From positions 14,273 to 78,272 of the forward strand of contig JAILZY010000006.1 of assembly GCA_023512255.1 (NCBI GenBank): 64,000 bases of DNA, written 5' to 3'. This DNA comes from a bacterium. GTDB taxonomy: Bacteria; SZUA-182; DTGQ01. A program made the position numbers and the translations under genes. Below the pieces are notes generated by a model. That model was not told where the DNA came from, made no database searches, and saw only the letters and a program-made list of their open reading frames with translations. This document shows positions 1 through 8,224 of the stretch, in pieces (the stretch's first letter is position 1; each line of letters starts with the position of its first letter).

Positions 1-1
1 T

Positions 2-562
2 GAGAGTATCACCCATCTTGGGGAAGGGAGCGGACAGAGAATAGGGAGGGTTGAGATTACAGTGCGCGAAATTGAAGATCATGAGTTATCCTTACGGCAG
101 AGGGCCTTAAAGCTTAACCAGAAATACCACAGGATTCAGAAGGAATACTCGCTTGGCCGAACGGATGCGTTGATCACGGTTAACATCCAGTCTGAAACCA
201 TTCTAAGAGACCAAAATGGCAGACCGCTCACCAAGCTAAGCTCATCTTTCCTGGCAGAAACCATACAGCGGATTTACCGCCAGATTGCAGGTGAGGATCT
301 TTCTGCCGAGGAGGCAGCCTGTCAGGAGGTAGTCTCTTTTTCGCGGCCTGTGTACACAGGTGGATGGAAATCAAGCCGTGAGGCCACAATAGCCATAGCC
401 AGAGGAAGCGTATTTGTTTTTTCTTTCCCTAACTTGAGCCCAAAACTTTTCCTGGCTCTCGATCATCTTGAAAAACATGGCCTCGGTGAAAAACGGGGTG
501 AGGGGTATGGCCAGATTCTAATTTGCGATCCCTTCCACCTAGAAGTAGGCGGCGTGGTGTAA
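2..562 (+). CDS. RAMP-superfamily CRISPR type III protein, Csx10-like, 5' truncated by the window edge
   Basis: The reading frame is open from base 2, so the gene starts outside the window; a GTG at 62 is only an internal codon. Near the visible N-end is a glycine-rich loop, GEGSGQRIGRVEI, and near the C-end is GLGEKRGEGYGQI. Both resemble the G-rich loops of RAMP (repeat-associated mysterious protein) folds that bind crRNA, and the GxGE+RxEGYG form is typical of Csx10 of type III-D effector complexes. Role by family: a backbone subunit of a type III interference complex. No other cas gene or CRISPR array is visible, so neighbours must lie to the left. Subtype is an inference; another RAMP (Cmr or Csm type) is possible. 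The gene converges on the Memo-like gene. Confidence 0.7.
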   Translation, partial: ESITHLGEGSGQRIGRVEITVREIEDHELSLRQRALKLNQKYHRIQKEYSLGRTDALITVNIQSETILRDQNGRPLTKLSSSFLAETIQRIYRQIAGEDLSAEEAACQEVVSFSRPVYTGGWKSSREATIAIARGSVFVFSFPNLSPKLFLALDHLEKHGLGEKRGEGYGQILICDPFHLEVGGVV

Positions 563-570
563 CCACTGAT

Positions 571-795
571 GAGGTTTTTGGAGGCTTGCGGTGCCAGCTT
601 TTCTCCTCCTACCTTTTCTCCTCCACAAAAAGCAAGGCAGGCAAATCCAGCCACCTGCTTTAGACCTGCTTTACTTTCTTCTTGTTTCCTTGCTACTTCG
701 TTTTGAGGTTTTTAGAGGCTTGTGGTGCCAGCTTTTCTCCTCCTACCTTTTCTCCTCCACAAAAAGCAAGGCAGGCAAATCCAGCCACCTGCTTT
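571..795. repeat. Spaced direct duplication of the 3' end of the Memo-like gene (91 bp x2)
   Basis: Bases 571-661 and 705-795 are the same 91-bp sequence with two mismatches, offset by 134 bp. The second copy is the last coding stretch of the minus-strand Memo-like gene. The first copy lies in the spacer and would encode the same C-terminal peptide (VAGFACLAFCGGEK...), detached from any gene. It is a partial gene-end duplication. Confidence 0.92.
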
Positions 796-1706
796 CTCGC
801 TCTGGTGGTGTAGCCTGAATTTTGGTACTCAATGAGCTGAGGAGACCATTGTTTCTGTCTAGCTATCTCCATAAGAGTGGCTATGGAAGCTCTGCCGCAG
901 GCCTCTGATGAGGACAAGGTTTTGAAATCAAATGAGGTTATGGCTTTGATGGTTTTTTGATCCACAGAAGATGCCTGATCAAAAGGGTAGCCTTCGGATA
1001 GATCCGAGCTAGCGATAATTAGGCATTCTTCAGTCAGGTATGGCAAAATCTGCCTAGCTAAAGTTGTCGGCTCAACCTTTTGGCCAACCAGGATGGGAAC
1101 AAGCTCAAAACTCTTTACGGTCTGCTGGAGAAACGGAAGTTGCATCTCAATGGAGCGATCGGTAGCCTCGCCCTTAGGAGGAGCAACAAACCCAGGCTGT
1201 TGGCTTAGTTTGGCAGCTATGGATGAGAGCGGTATTTCTCCGAGGGGAGTCCGGTATGACTTTATGGCTGGGATAAAGGCACCAGAGACCTTACCCTTTT
1301 GGTGGACCGGACCGAGGATAAAAACCCTCTTAATCGGCAAAGTTAATTGCTTGTAGCCTGCCGCGGCCACGATACCAGAGGAGAGGTATCCGTGATGGGG
1401 ACAGATGAGGCCAAAGATTCTTCCCCGAACCTTGGCTCCTGAGGCCGCGGACAAAAGTCGCTGGATTATGAGTCGAAGGGTAAGCGGATCAGGAGGATAA
1501 AAACGGCTAGAAGCTTCTGGGCTGGCTTTGGAAGTGGTGGTGGATTGAGCTACAGCAGCTTTTCCTACTGCTCCGCCTGCTGCTGCCCTAGACTCTTTGG
1601 CCGCAGCTTGCCTGTTGTTTAAGGCTAGCGGAGAGGTGAAATTTGCCGCCCTGAGAAGCAAAAATCCTGCTAATGATAAAATAATCACCTGCCATCGATG
1701 GATCAT
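693..1706 (-). CDS. Memo-like protein (AmmeMemoRadiSam system protein B family), with N-terminal anchor
   Basis: This 337-residue protein has an N-terminal hydrophobic segment (about residues 8-22, IILSLAGFLLLRA), an Ala-rich linker, then a Memo domain from about residue 95. Family hallmarks are CPHHGYLSSG, the FILGPVHQ strand and loop, an ATDRSIEMQLPFLQ segment and SSDLSEGYPF near the dioxygenase-like pocket. The family is related to class III non-haem iron dioxygenases, but its bacterial reaction is not established. The signal or anchor suggests an extracytoplasmic location. In many genomes Memo sits with AMMECR1 and a radical-SAM partner; neither is adjacent here. The last residues are duplicated downstream (571-661). 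It follows the trk cluster after a 226-bp gap. Confidence 0.8.
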   Translation of the reverse strand: MIHRWQVIILSLAGFLLLRAANFTSPLALNNRQAAAKESRAAAGGAVGKAAVAQSTTTSKASPEASSRFYPPDPLTLRLIIQRLLSAASGAKVRGRIFGLICPHHGYLSSGIVAAAGYKQLTLPIKRVFILGPVHQKGKVSGAFIPAIKSYRTPLGEIPLSSIAAKLSQQPGFVAPPKGEATDRSIEMQLPFLQQTVKSFELVPILVGQKVEPTTLARQILPYLTEECLIIASSDLSEGYPFDQASSVDQKTIKAITSFDFKTLSSSEACGRASIATLMEIARQKQWSPQLIEYQNSGYTTRARKQVAGFACLAFCGGEKVGGEKLAPQASKNLKTK

Positions 1707-1870
1707 TTTCTTACTCCTTCAAAAGCCACTATACTCGTTCAAGTTAGGTTTTGATTGGCATGAATATTGATAATCACGCCGAGAACATATTTTTTAGGTT
1801 TTAAAAAGCCACTAGGTTTTATTAAATGGGAGGCTCTTTCTCTGGCTATGATAGGGGGATCATCCCTTAT

Positions 1871-1953
1871 TTATTGCGCCGCGGCTTGGTAAGTCAGAGC
1901 TAGTTGTCGCCTGGCCTACTGCCGCGGGATTTTCACTTATTGCGCCGCGGCTT
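1871..1953. repeat. 17-bp gene-end duplication behind the OB-fold-like gene
   Basis: TTATTGCGCCGCGGCTT occurs at 1871-1887 and again at 1937-1953, where it encodes the C-terminal KPRRNK region of the minus-strand gene ending at 1933. The upstream copy is a non-coding echo 66 bp past the gene end. Confidence 0.85.
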
Positions 1954-2466
1954 GAGTCTTTTCCGATAGACGTATAGCCCCATGATGAGAAGGGTGCATG
2001 AAAATAAGGACATTGCCAGGTACAGCTTGGATATCATGACTGGATGAGGCCGCCTTGCTCCAGGCCGAATTATTTTTAATGCCTCAGCGTGAATATCCAG
2101 CTCTCCCCCATGTTGGGGACATGCCCGGTGGAAGGTGCCGATAATTTCAACCATGTCCCCGCTATATCTATAGTCTCCGACATATCGGATGGATTTGACG
2201 AGCTCGGTCGGGCAATAGACTCCAAGGGCCTGAGAGCCGTCATTGACATTGATCCAACAATGCGTGCCACGGAGCATGATATCTCCAATCACTTCTCCAC
2301 GAAATCGAACAAGTTGCCGATCCCATTGTTTGCTCTGGCGAAGGAGAGTGTCGCTGGACAGAAGCCTTGCTGTTGCCTGAGCAGGGCAGGAGGAAAGGGT
2401 GATGATCGAAAGAGCGATCAGGGCTGTGATGAGAAAAAGAATCGGTTTGTGCCTACTCACATTCAT
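1933..2466 (-). CDS. Small membrane-anchored protein with predicted OB-fold-like domain
   Basis: This 177-residue protein has an N-terminal signal or anchor (about residues 9-31), a soluble middle and one C-terminal membrane segment (about 147-167), followed by a basic tail KRLKPRRNK. The middle (QWDRQLVRFRGEVIGDIMLRGTHCWINVNDGSQALGVYC) looks like the first strands of an OB fold, as in DNA/tRNA-anticodon-type domains of small exported proteins. Specific function is unknown. Its ATG overlaps the trkH stop by 4 bases (ATGA-type coupling), which places it in the potassium-uptake operon and suggests co-translation. Three cysteines after the signal region could be structural. Confidence 0.6.
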   Translation of the reverse strand: MNVSRHKPILFLITALIALSIITLSSCPAQATARLLSSDTLLRQSKQWDRQLVRFRGEVIGDIMLRGTHCWINVNDGSQALGVYCPTELVKSIRYVGDYRYSGDMVEIIGTFHRACPQHGGELDIHAEALKIIRPGARRPHPVMISKLYLAMSLFSCTLLIMGLYVYRKRLKPRRNK

Positions 2467-3965
2467 CGCCCCTTTGCCTGAGCCCAGATAAAGCCTAGCA
2501 GAGCAAAAATCGACATAAATTCAAGCCTTCCGGCCCACATCATGAAGATATAGACCATCTTCATCACTGAGGGCATGGCTGCGCAGGTCAAGCCGCAAGA
2601 GAGGCCGCTATTGCTGCCCGCAGAGATAGAATCAAAGAGTGAAGGCAAAAGGGGATATCCATAGAAGAGCCCAACTACAGCCCCAAGGAGATATATACCC
2701 ATGTAAGAGATAGTGATCAGGCTTGCGGCCCGCACATGGCGGTCTTCTAGGACCACATCCCGAATGTGGTGGAATTTATGGATGATTATTGCCGAATCAG
2801 GGGAAAAGATTCGATGGATATCGTTGATTAAGGCCTTAAAGAGAATACCCACCCGCAGGCCCTTGATCCCGCCAGCCGTGGAGCAGGCGCTGCCGCCAAT
2901 AGACATGGCGATCATAATGCCTATAGCCGCCAGGAGGTTCCAATGATTGACAAATTGCACAGCATAGACAGTCATGTTGCCAGTCGTGGTGTGAGCTGAA
3001 ACTATCTGATATAAGCAGCGGCGAAGCAAAGCGAAAACATTAGGATAGGCGAAGGCTTGCATCAAGCCGAGAAAGCTGAGGATACAGGTGATGGTAACCG
3101 TAGTTGAAAAGGAAACCGTTTCGATGTTACGGCGCACCTCATGGTAATTCCCCTGCCAGATCGAATAATGGAGAGCGAAATTGTAGGAGCCAATAACAAA
3201 GATAATAATGGTGATAAATTCGACCAGAGGACTATGATAGTAGAGGAGATTTTGGGTTTGGGGAGCAAATCCTCCAGTGCTCCAAGAACCCATGAAGATC
3301 CACAGTCCATGCAGCAGGGATCTGATCGGCGACATTCCAGCCAGCATATTAGCCACAAACAGCATAGCTCCGCCCACAGCCAGATAGGTCAGGCTGATCA
3401 TCCAGATAGCCCTGGCTGTTTGGATGACATTGGGCATAAGGCGCTCGTCTTTGCCCTCTCCCACATACAGACGGTAAGCCCCGGCTGTTCCCTTGAACAA
3501 AAAGGTAATGGCCACTACGATCATGCCCTGGCCACCAAGGTAGGTTAAGAGATGCCGCCACATGTTCAGACCATGAGAGACATGATCTAGGTCTTGAATC
3601 AAGACCAGCCCAGTAGTGGTGTAGCCACTCATAATATCAAAACAGGCATCTAGGTAGGAGAGAAAGTGCCCGCTCAGATAATGGGGAATAGCTCCCAGTA
3701 GGGTAGCCAATACCCAGGAAAAGGCAGCAGTAACCATGCCGTGCATCCAGAGCAGATCACGGTCAGTCTCACAGAGCATTATCAAACCAAGGCCAGTGAT
3801 AAAGCAAGCGCAGATGCCAATGACAAAGTCGAGGGCCGGACCCCATTCGGCAAACAGGAGTGAGGTCAGCAGGGGCACGACCATGACCAGTCCTACGCCA
3901 ATGATGATCTTTCCCGTATAGTAGCCGATTATTTTATAATCGTTCTTGTGAGGTCGAAGTAGCAT
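2463..3965 (-). CDS. trkH: Trk/Ktr-type potassium channel-transporter subunit TrkH
   Basis: At 500 residues this matches the usual TrkH length. It is strongly hydrophobic with four pore-loop filter motifs in order: SGYTTTGL (about residue 113), STGGF (about 236), TTTGN (about 327) and SNSGLSCG (about 454). Each of the four P-loops keeps a filter glycine, as expected for a K+ pathway with four-fold pseudosymmetry. It acts in the inner membrane and is gated by the cytoplasmic NAD/ATP-binding TrkA subunits encoded just upstream on the same strand. The order trkA, trkA, small peptide, trkH, OB-like protein with short gaps supports one transcript. No truncation is seen. Confidence 0.95.
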   Translation of the reverse strand: MLLRPHKNDYKIIGYYTGKIIIGVGLVMVVPLLTSLLFAEWGPALDFVIGICACFITGLGLIMLCETDRDLLWMHGMVTAAFSWVLATLLGAIPHYLSGHFLSYLDACFDIMSGYTTTGLVLIQDLDHVSHGLNMWRHLLTYLGGQGMIVVAITFLFKGTAGAYRLYVGEGKDERLMPNVIQTARAIWMISLTYLAVGGAMLFVANMLAGMSPIRSLLHGLWIFMGSWSTGGFAPQTQNLLYYHSPLVEFITIIIFVIGSYNFALHYSIWQGNYHEVRRNIETVSFSTTVTITCILSFLGLMQAFAYPNVFALLRRCLYQIVSAHTTTGNMTVYAVQFVNHWNLLAAIGIMIAMSIGGSACSTAGGIKGLRVGILFKALINDIHRIFSPDSAIIIHKFHHIRDVVLEDRHVRAASLITISYMGIYLLGAVVGLFYGYPLLPSLFDSISAGSNSGLSCGLTCAAMPSVMKMVYIFMMWAGRLEFMSIFALLGFIWAQAKGR

Positions 3966-4001
3966 CAGGGTTAAAAGCCTCTTGCTGGGATAAAGAGGTC
4001 T

Positions 4002-4142
4002 TTAGAAGAATAGAAGTTTTAAGGCTAAAGCAATGATTGATGATATCAATACCAAAGCCAGGGGAAGGGATGACTCGATGAGCATTCCCCATATCGACAG
4101 CATAATCTTTCGCCCTAAGGCTTGCGAATTAGTTTGGTCCAT
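4002..4142 (-). CDS. 46-residue single-pass membrane peptide between trkA and trkH
   Basis: An uninterrupted 47-codon frame reads MDQTNSQALGRKIMLSIWGM, then a hydrophobic helix (about residues 24-44) ending in LKLLFF. A GGAGG lies 13 bases before the ATG inside the end of the trkA gene, and the ATG is 8 bases after the trkA stop. The following trkH starts 37 bases later. The topology (polar N-terminus, one helix, very short C-end) and the position inside the K+ operon suggest an accessory membrane peptide for TrkH, analogous in position to small subunits of other K+ systems. No family was recognised, so this is inference from frame, position and hydropathy. Confidence 0.5.
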   Translation of the reverse strand: MDQTNSQALGRKIMLSIWGMLIESSLPLALVLISSIIALALKLLFF

Positions 4143-4150
4143 AAGCAATC

Positions 4151-4819
4151 TTAATCCTCCAGCTTTCCTACCAGGATACTAAAGGCCTCCCGTTCATTTT
4201 CAATTGTAGTCAAGGCCACTACTTCATCTCCTTCCATCAGCAGGGTATCACCACTTGGAATGAGCAGATCTTCGCCCCGCAGAATGGATACCAGCACACA
4301 GTCTTTGGGCAGCTTAATGTCTCGCAATTTCTTATTCGTAACCGGCGAGGTGGGTGGAAGATCAACCCTCACAATGGCTAACTTGCCTTTTTTAAAGGTA
4401 AATAAGGGCAGGATATCCTCCAGGGTAGTTTCCTCCGCAATAATTTTGGCGATGATCGAGGTGCTGTTGACCGGAACATCAATTCCTAACTGGCTAAATG
4501 AAGACTCATTCAGGGGATCATTGACTCTGGCCACTGTCCTCCTGATAGCAAAAGACCTTTGAGCCACCTGGCAGGCGATGAGATTATCCTCATCACTGCC
4601 GGTTACCGCAGCCAGAACATCAGCCCGCTCAATTCCAGCCTCCCGAAGATATCTTTTTTCACAGCCATTGCCATTGATCACCAGAACATTAAGCCGCTCA
4701 GCGATATATTGACAGCGGTCCTCATCCTTTTCAATAACCACTACCGTATGGTTATCCGCAGCTAGGGATTTGGCCAGATGATAGCCTACCTTTCCACCTC
4801 CTACCAGAATAATATACAT
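4151..4819 (-). CDS. TrkA/Ktr-type potassium uptake regulatory subunit (RCK protein)
   Basis: This 222-residue cytosolic subunit starts MYIILVGGGKVGYHLAKSLA, a Rossmann nucleotide-binding loop (GGGKVG), with the acidic residue at the end of strand 2 (VVVIEKDEDRC) expected to bind the adenine ribose. Residues 1-~130 form the RCK-N domain and ~140-222 the RCK-C (TrkA-C) domain (LPPTSPVTNKKLRDI, ending LVGKLED). It gates TrkH in response to NAD(H) or ATP/ADP. E. coli TrkA is about twice this length with two RCK modules; here the two modules are separate genes of equal size. It is followed after 8 bases by the small membrane peptide. Confidence 0.9.
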   Translation of the reverse strand: MYIILVGGGKVGYHLAKSLAADNHTVVVIEKDEDRCQYIAERLNVLVINGNGCEKRYLREAGIERADVLAAVTGSDEDNLIACQVAQRSFAIRRTVARVNDPLNESSFSQLGIDVPVNSTSIIAKIIAEETTLEDILPLFTFKKGKLAIVRVDLPPTSPVTNKKLRDIKLPKDCVLVSILRGEDLLIPSGDTLLMEGDEVVALTTIENEREAFSILVGKLED

Positions 4820-4913
4820 TCGATCCAGTGCCTCTTAATACTAAGATTTTAATTTTTTAATATAATTTTCTAATTTGTTGAATTTATTTTCCATTCAGTT
4901 ATAGATTATAGAT

Positions 4914-4935
4914 ATAGAGCTTGCATAGAGCTTGC
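4914..4935. repeat. Tandem 11-bp duplication
   Basis: ATAGAGCTTGC is present twice head to tail (4914-4924, 4925-4935) in the AT-rich spacer between the two trkA genes. Confidence 0.85.
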
Positions 4936-4975
4936 ATATTGGTACATCATTCAAGGGGATCATGGCCATTGCAAA

Positions 4976-5644
4976 CTAAAGTTTCGGTTGATTAAAGGCA
5001 GGACCAAGGAGGTCAAGAACTTCATTCCGCTTAGCCTGATTCAAGAGGCACAAAAGCGTGTCCTCTTTTCGCACCACCATATCTGGAGTGGGCATGAGCA
5101 GGTTTGAGCCATTTTTGCAAGTAATGATGGTAAACACGCCTGGAACATTTAAGTTGCCATATTTTTTGCCGATAATTTTCTCATGCGATGGAACTTCCAC
5201 TAACTCAAGCCGCCCTTCATATCCCCGATAACAAACGCGCAGGGAATCCTCAATAAAGCGGTCCCTGACTAACTGTGAAATCAGCACTGTAGTACTGATA
5301 ATATCGAACCCAAAGTCCCGCAGGGTATCAGCCAGCTCCGGATCGTAGATTTTAGCTATGACCCGCTTTACCTGGTAAATCTTTTTGGCTATTTGAGCCA
5401 TCATGGCGTTGCTGGTATCCGAATTGGTCATCAGGGCAATCCCATGAGCCTTTTGAATTCCAGCCTCTTCAAGCAGATTGCGGTCAGTACCGTTGCCTTG
5501 ATAAGTGAGCCCGTTGAACAGAGAACCAAGGCGCTGAAAGGCCTGTTTATCCTTATCAATAACTACGATATCATGTCCTTCTTCGGACAATTGGTTGGCT
5601 AGCCTTGATCCTGATCTGCCGCAGCCGACAATAATGATGTACAT
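4976..5644 (-). CDS. TrkA/Ktr-type potassium uptake regulatory subunit, first of two
   Basis: RCK protein of 222 residues when started at MYIIIVGCGRSGSRLANQL. This start is preferred over an in-frame ATG 39 bases upstream because GGGGAG lies 7 bases before it and because it gives exactly the same length and N-end as its sister at 4151-4819. The nucleotide loop is GCGRSG, strand 2 ends VVIDKDKQ, and the TrkA-C domain runs from about residue 140 to 215. With its sister it probably forms the hetero-ring that E. coli makes from one double-length TrkA. It is the first gene of the trk transcript, with a promoter at 5728-5756. Confidence 0.88.
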   Translation of the reverse strand: MYIIIVGCGRSGSRLANQLSEEGHDIVVIDKDKQAFQRLGSLFNGLTYQGNGTDRNLLEEAGIQKAHGIALMTNSDTSNAMMAQIAKKIYQVKRVIAKIYDPELADTLRDFGFDIISTTVLISQLVRDRFIEDSLRVCYRGYEGRLELVEVPSHEKIIGKKYGNLNVPGVFTIITCKNGSNLLMPTPDMVVRKEDTLLCLLNQAKRNEVLDLLGPAFNQPKL

Positions 5645-5727
5645 TGCAAGACTCCCCTTTTTGCTGCCCTCATCTTTCGGCATCTGGCATTTTCTGCCTT
5701 GCCTACGAGGGTAAAATAATAAAATGA

Positions 5728-5756
5728 ATTATAAGCCTTGCAATTTAAAAAATCAA
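5728..5756 (-). promoter_or_regulatory. Sigma-70 promoter for the trk operon
   Basis: On the minus strand TTGATT (5751-5756) is followed after 17 bases by TATAAT (5728-5733), about 84 bases upstream of the first trkA ATG. It lies back to back with the bioDA promoter. Confidence 0.6.
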
Positions 5757-5790
5757 TAGATGTTGTTTTCTGAAAGATGTCTTTTCTGTC

Positions 5791-5819
5791 TTGAACAGAG
5801 GGTCTTTTTGTTTTATTAT
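5791..5819 (+). promoter_or_regulatory. Sigma-70 promoter for the bioD-bioA fusion gene
   Basis: TTGAAC (5791-5796), a 17-base spacer and TATTAT (5814-5819) lie about 94 bases before the chosen start codon. The motif match is good but unproven. Confidence 0.55.
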
Positions 5820-5912
5820 TTATGACTATTATATTTTATCTTATGGTTGCTGGTTTTTCTCCTCGAATTGCGGACCAAAGATTCGGGGAAAGAGATGGTA
5901 AGGAGAATGATG

Positions 5913-8087
5913 ATGCCAAGAATTGGTGGAATTTTTGTTACCGGCACCGACACCGGAGTGGGGAAAACCATTGTCGCGGCTGGTCTAGCCTTGGGTATGA
6001 AACGCCGCGGGTGGCAGGTAGGGGTTATGAAGCCCATTCAGACCGGTGCTGCCGAGCGCGGCGGGGAAAGAGGAGAGCTGTATTCGCCCGATGCCGAATT
6101 TATCCAAGCAGCTTTGGCAGGTGGAGGTAAATTGAAAGATAGCCCTGGCGAGCCTGAAGCCGGCGTTGCCCACTCCCCATTCCCCTTCAATCCTCACACT
6201 CCCTATGTGTTGAGGGAGCCTCTGGCACCTCTTGTTTGCGCCCGACTGGAAGGGTTAGAAATAGAGCCTGAGCGAATCATCAAGGCCAGCCAGTGGATGG
6301 AAGAGCACTACTCTTACCTGGTGATTGAGGGAGCAGGAGGGGTGCTGGTGCCTATCTGCCGAAATTATTTTATGATTGACCTGATTAAAGAGCTTGGCTT
6401 CCCAGTGGTTGTAGTAGCCAGGGCCTCCCTTGGCACTATCAACCATACGCTCCTTACCCTTGAGGCCCTGCGTAGTCGACAAATTAAGGTCCTTGGAGTG
6501 GTTCTCAATCAGCCGACTCCATCCCAGTCAGGTATCTGTGAGCAGACTAATCCCGAGGTCATCCAATCCCTTGGGCAGGTCGATCTTCTGGGAGTTTTGC
6601 CCCACTCGCCAGCCATAAGTCTGGAGAAGGGAGAGGTCGGCAATCTGGAAGAGCTGGTCCAAAAGCACCTTGATCTTGAGCCTCTTATCAGAGCGCTGGA
6701 GAGACCTTCCTCTCCCCTACCCTATTTACAGCGTCGTCGCTCCGCTTTGCTCAAGGAACTTGACAGGCGATACCTTTGGCATCCTTTTACCCAGATGCAG
6801 GAGTGGACCAGGGGAGAAGATCTGCTGGTAATTGAGCGGGGGGATGGAGTATACCTAGAGGATTCTGACGGCAGGCGATATATTGATGGAGTGGCTAGCC
6901 TTTGGACTAACGTCCACGGCCATCGCAAGAGAGAAATCGATCAGGCCATCGAGGATCAGCTGACCCGAATTGGGCACTCTACTCTGCTTGGCCTAACCCA
7001 TGCTCCGGCCATAGAGCTAGCCGAGCGTCTTATCAAAATCGCGCCGGCAGGCTTGAGCCGGGTTTTCTACTCAGATAACGGGGCCACAGCCTGCGAAATC
7101 GCTCTGAAGATGGCCTTTCAGTACTGGCAGCAGCAGGGTGAGGTTGAAAGAGCTAGTTTTGTCTACTTTGAAAACAGCTATCATGGCGATACTCTCGGAG
7201 CGGTCAGTGTCGGCGGCATTGACCTATTCCATCGGCTGTATAAGCCACTGCTTTTTCAAGCCGTTCGCTCGCCTTCTCCCTACTGCTATCGCTGCCCCCA
7301 CCAGCTTGATCCCTTATCGTGCGGGCTTCGCTGTCTGGATGATCTTGAGCGTATTTTTAAGAAGCAGGCCGATAGAATCTGCGCCCTGATCATCGAGCCC
7401 TGCGTGCAGGGTGCCGGCGGCATGTTGGTTGCCCCATCCGGTTTTTTACGCCGAGTGCGGGATCTGTGCGACCAATACCAAGTGCTGATGATCGCCGATG
7501 AAGTCGCGGTCGGCTTTGGCCGCACTGGCAAGATGTTTGCCTGCGAGCATGAAGATGTCCAGCCAGATATCTTGTGTCTAGCCAAGGGGATCACCGGCGG
7601 ATACCTTCCCTTGGCTGCTACCCTGACCACAGAGAGAATCTATGCTGGCTTTTTGGGAGACTACAGCCAGAAGCGGACCTTTTTCCATGGCCATACCTAT
7701 ACAGGAAACCCACTAGCCTGTCGGGCTGCCTTGGCCAATCTAGATATCTTTGACCGAGAGCGGGTGATCGAGCGGGTTCAGGAAAGATCAAGGCAGCTAG
7801 CCGAAGGGCTTGGCCGCTTGTGGGAACTTGAGCACGTCGGAGATATACGGCAAAAGGGCCTCTTGGCCGGCATTGAGCTAGTCAGAGACAAATCGAGCCG
7901 CGATGCTTATAAATTTGAAGAGAAGATCGGCATCAGGGTCATTCAAAAGGCTCGCACCATGGGGGTGATTCTCCGTCCCTTGGGTGATGTGATTGTGCTC
8001 ATGCCCCCCTTGTCCATCAGCGCCAGAGAACTCGATGAGCTTGTGTCAGTTACCTTCGAGGCTATCAGGCAGGTTACGGAAGGGTAA
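5913..8087 (+). CDS. bioDA: Fused dethiobiotin synthetase - DAPA aminotransferase (BioD-BioA)
   Basis: One continuous frame encodes two successive biotin enzymes. Residues 1-~235 are BioD: the Walker A GTDTGVGKT is at the N-end, MKPIQTG follows, and VIEGAGGVLVP is the second phosphate loop. From about residue 275 it is BioA, a fold-type I PLP enzyme: RYLWHPFTQMQEW is the BioA signature, SYHGDT and ADEVAVGFGRTGK are conserved, and the Schiff-base lysine is in CLAKGITGG (about residue 558). BioA makes 7,8-diaminopelargonate from KAPA, and BioD closes the ureido ring to dethiobiotin, so the fusion could channel DAPA. Three adjacent ATGs exist; 5913 has AAGGAG seven bases upstream. The remaining bio genes are at 59589-63795. 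Symbol describes the fusion. Confidence 0.93.
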   Translation: MPRIGGIFVTGTDTGVGKTIVAAGLALGMKRRGWQVGVMKPIQTGAAERGGERGELYSPDAEFIQAALAGGGKLKDSPGEPEAGVAHSPFPFNPHTPYVLREPLAPLVCARLEGLEIEPERIIKASQWMEEHYSYLVIEGAGGVLVPICRNYFMIDLIKELGFPVVVVARASLGTINHTLLTLEALRSRQIKVLGVVLNQPTPSQSGICEQTNPEVIQSLGQVDLLGVLPHSPAISLEKGEVGNLEELVQKHLDLEPLIRALERPSSPLPYLQRRRSALLKELDRRYLWHPFTQMQEWTRGEDLLVIERGDGVYLEDSDGRRYIDGVASLWTNVHGHRKREIDQAIEDQLTRIGHSTLLGLTHAPAIELAERLIKIAPAGLSRVFYSDNGATACEIALKMAFQYWQQQGEVERASFVYFENSYHGDTLGAVSVGGIDLFHRLYKPLLFQAVRSPSPYCYRCPHQLDPLSCGLRCLDDLERIFKKQADRICALIIEPCVQGAGGMLVAPSGFLRRVRDLCDQYQVLMIADEVAVGFGRTGKMFACEHEDVQPDILCLAKGITGGYLPLAATLTTERIYAGFLGDYSQKRTFFHGHTYTGNPLACRAALANLDIFDRERVIERVQERSRQLAEGLGRLWELEHVGDIRQKGLLAGIELVRDKSSRDAYKFEEKIGIRVIQKARTMGVILRPLGDVIVLMPPLSISARELDELVSVTFEAIRQVTEG

Positions 8088-8125
8088 ATCAGGTTATGGA
8101 AGGATAAAATTACGGGAGAATAAAT
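8070..8125. repeat. Degenerate tandem repeat across the bioDA stop codon
   Basis: A 20-bp unit (CAGGTTACGGAAGGGTAAAT, 8070-8089) contains the bioDA stop codon. It is followed by a 17/20 copy (8090-8109) and a partial third copy (8110-8125). Confidence 0.75.
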
Positions 8126-8224
8126 AAAGCTTTTAATGCTTCCGATGGCCAGACCCTTATGAGGCGAAAAAATAAGTATAGTGCCTCAAAAACGGTAAGT
8201 GTCCTATTCATAAAGGCTTATAAT

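Noticed and set aside
591-818. Open frame across the duplicated gene end
   Set aside because: It is the antisense of the Memo C-terminus and its echo; its internal repeat is explained by the DNA duplication.
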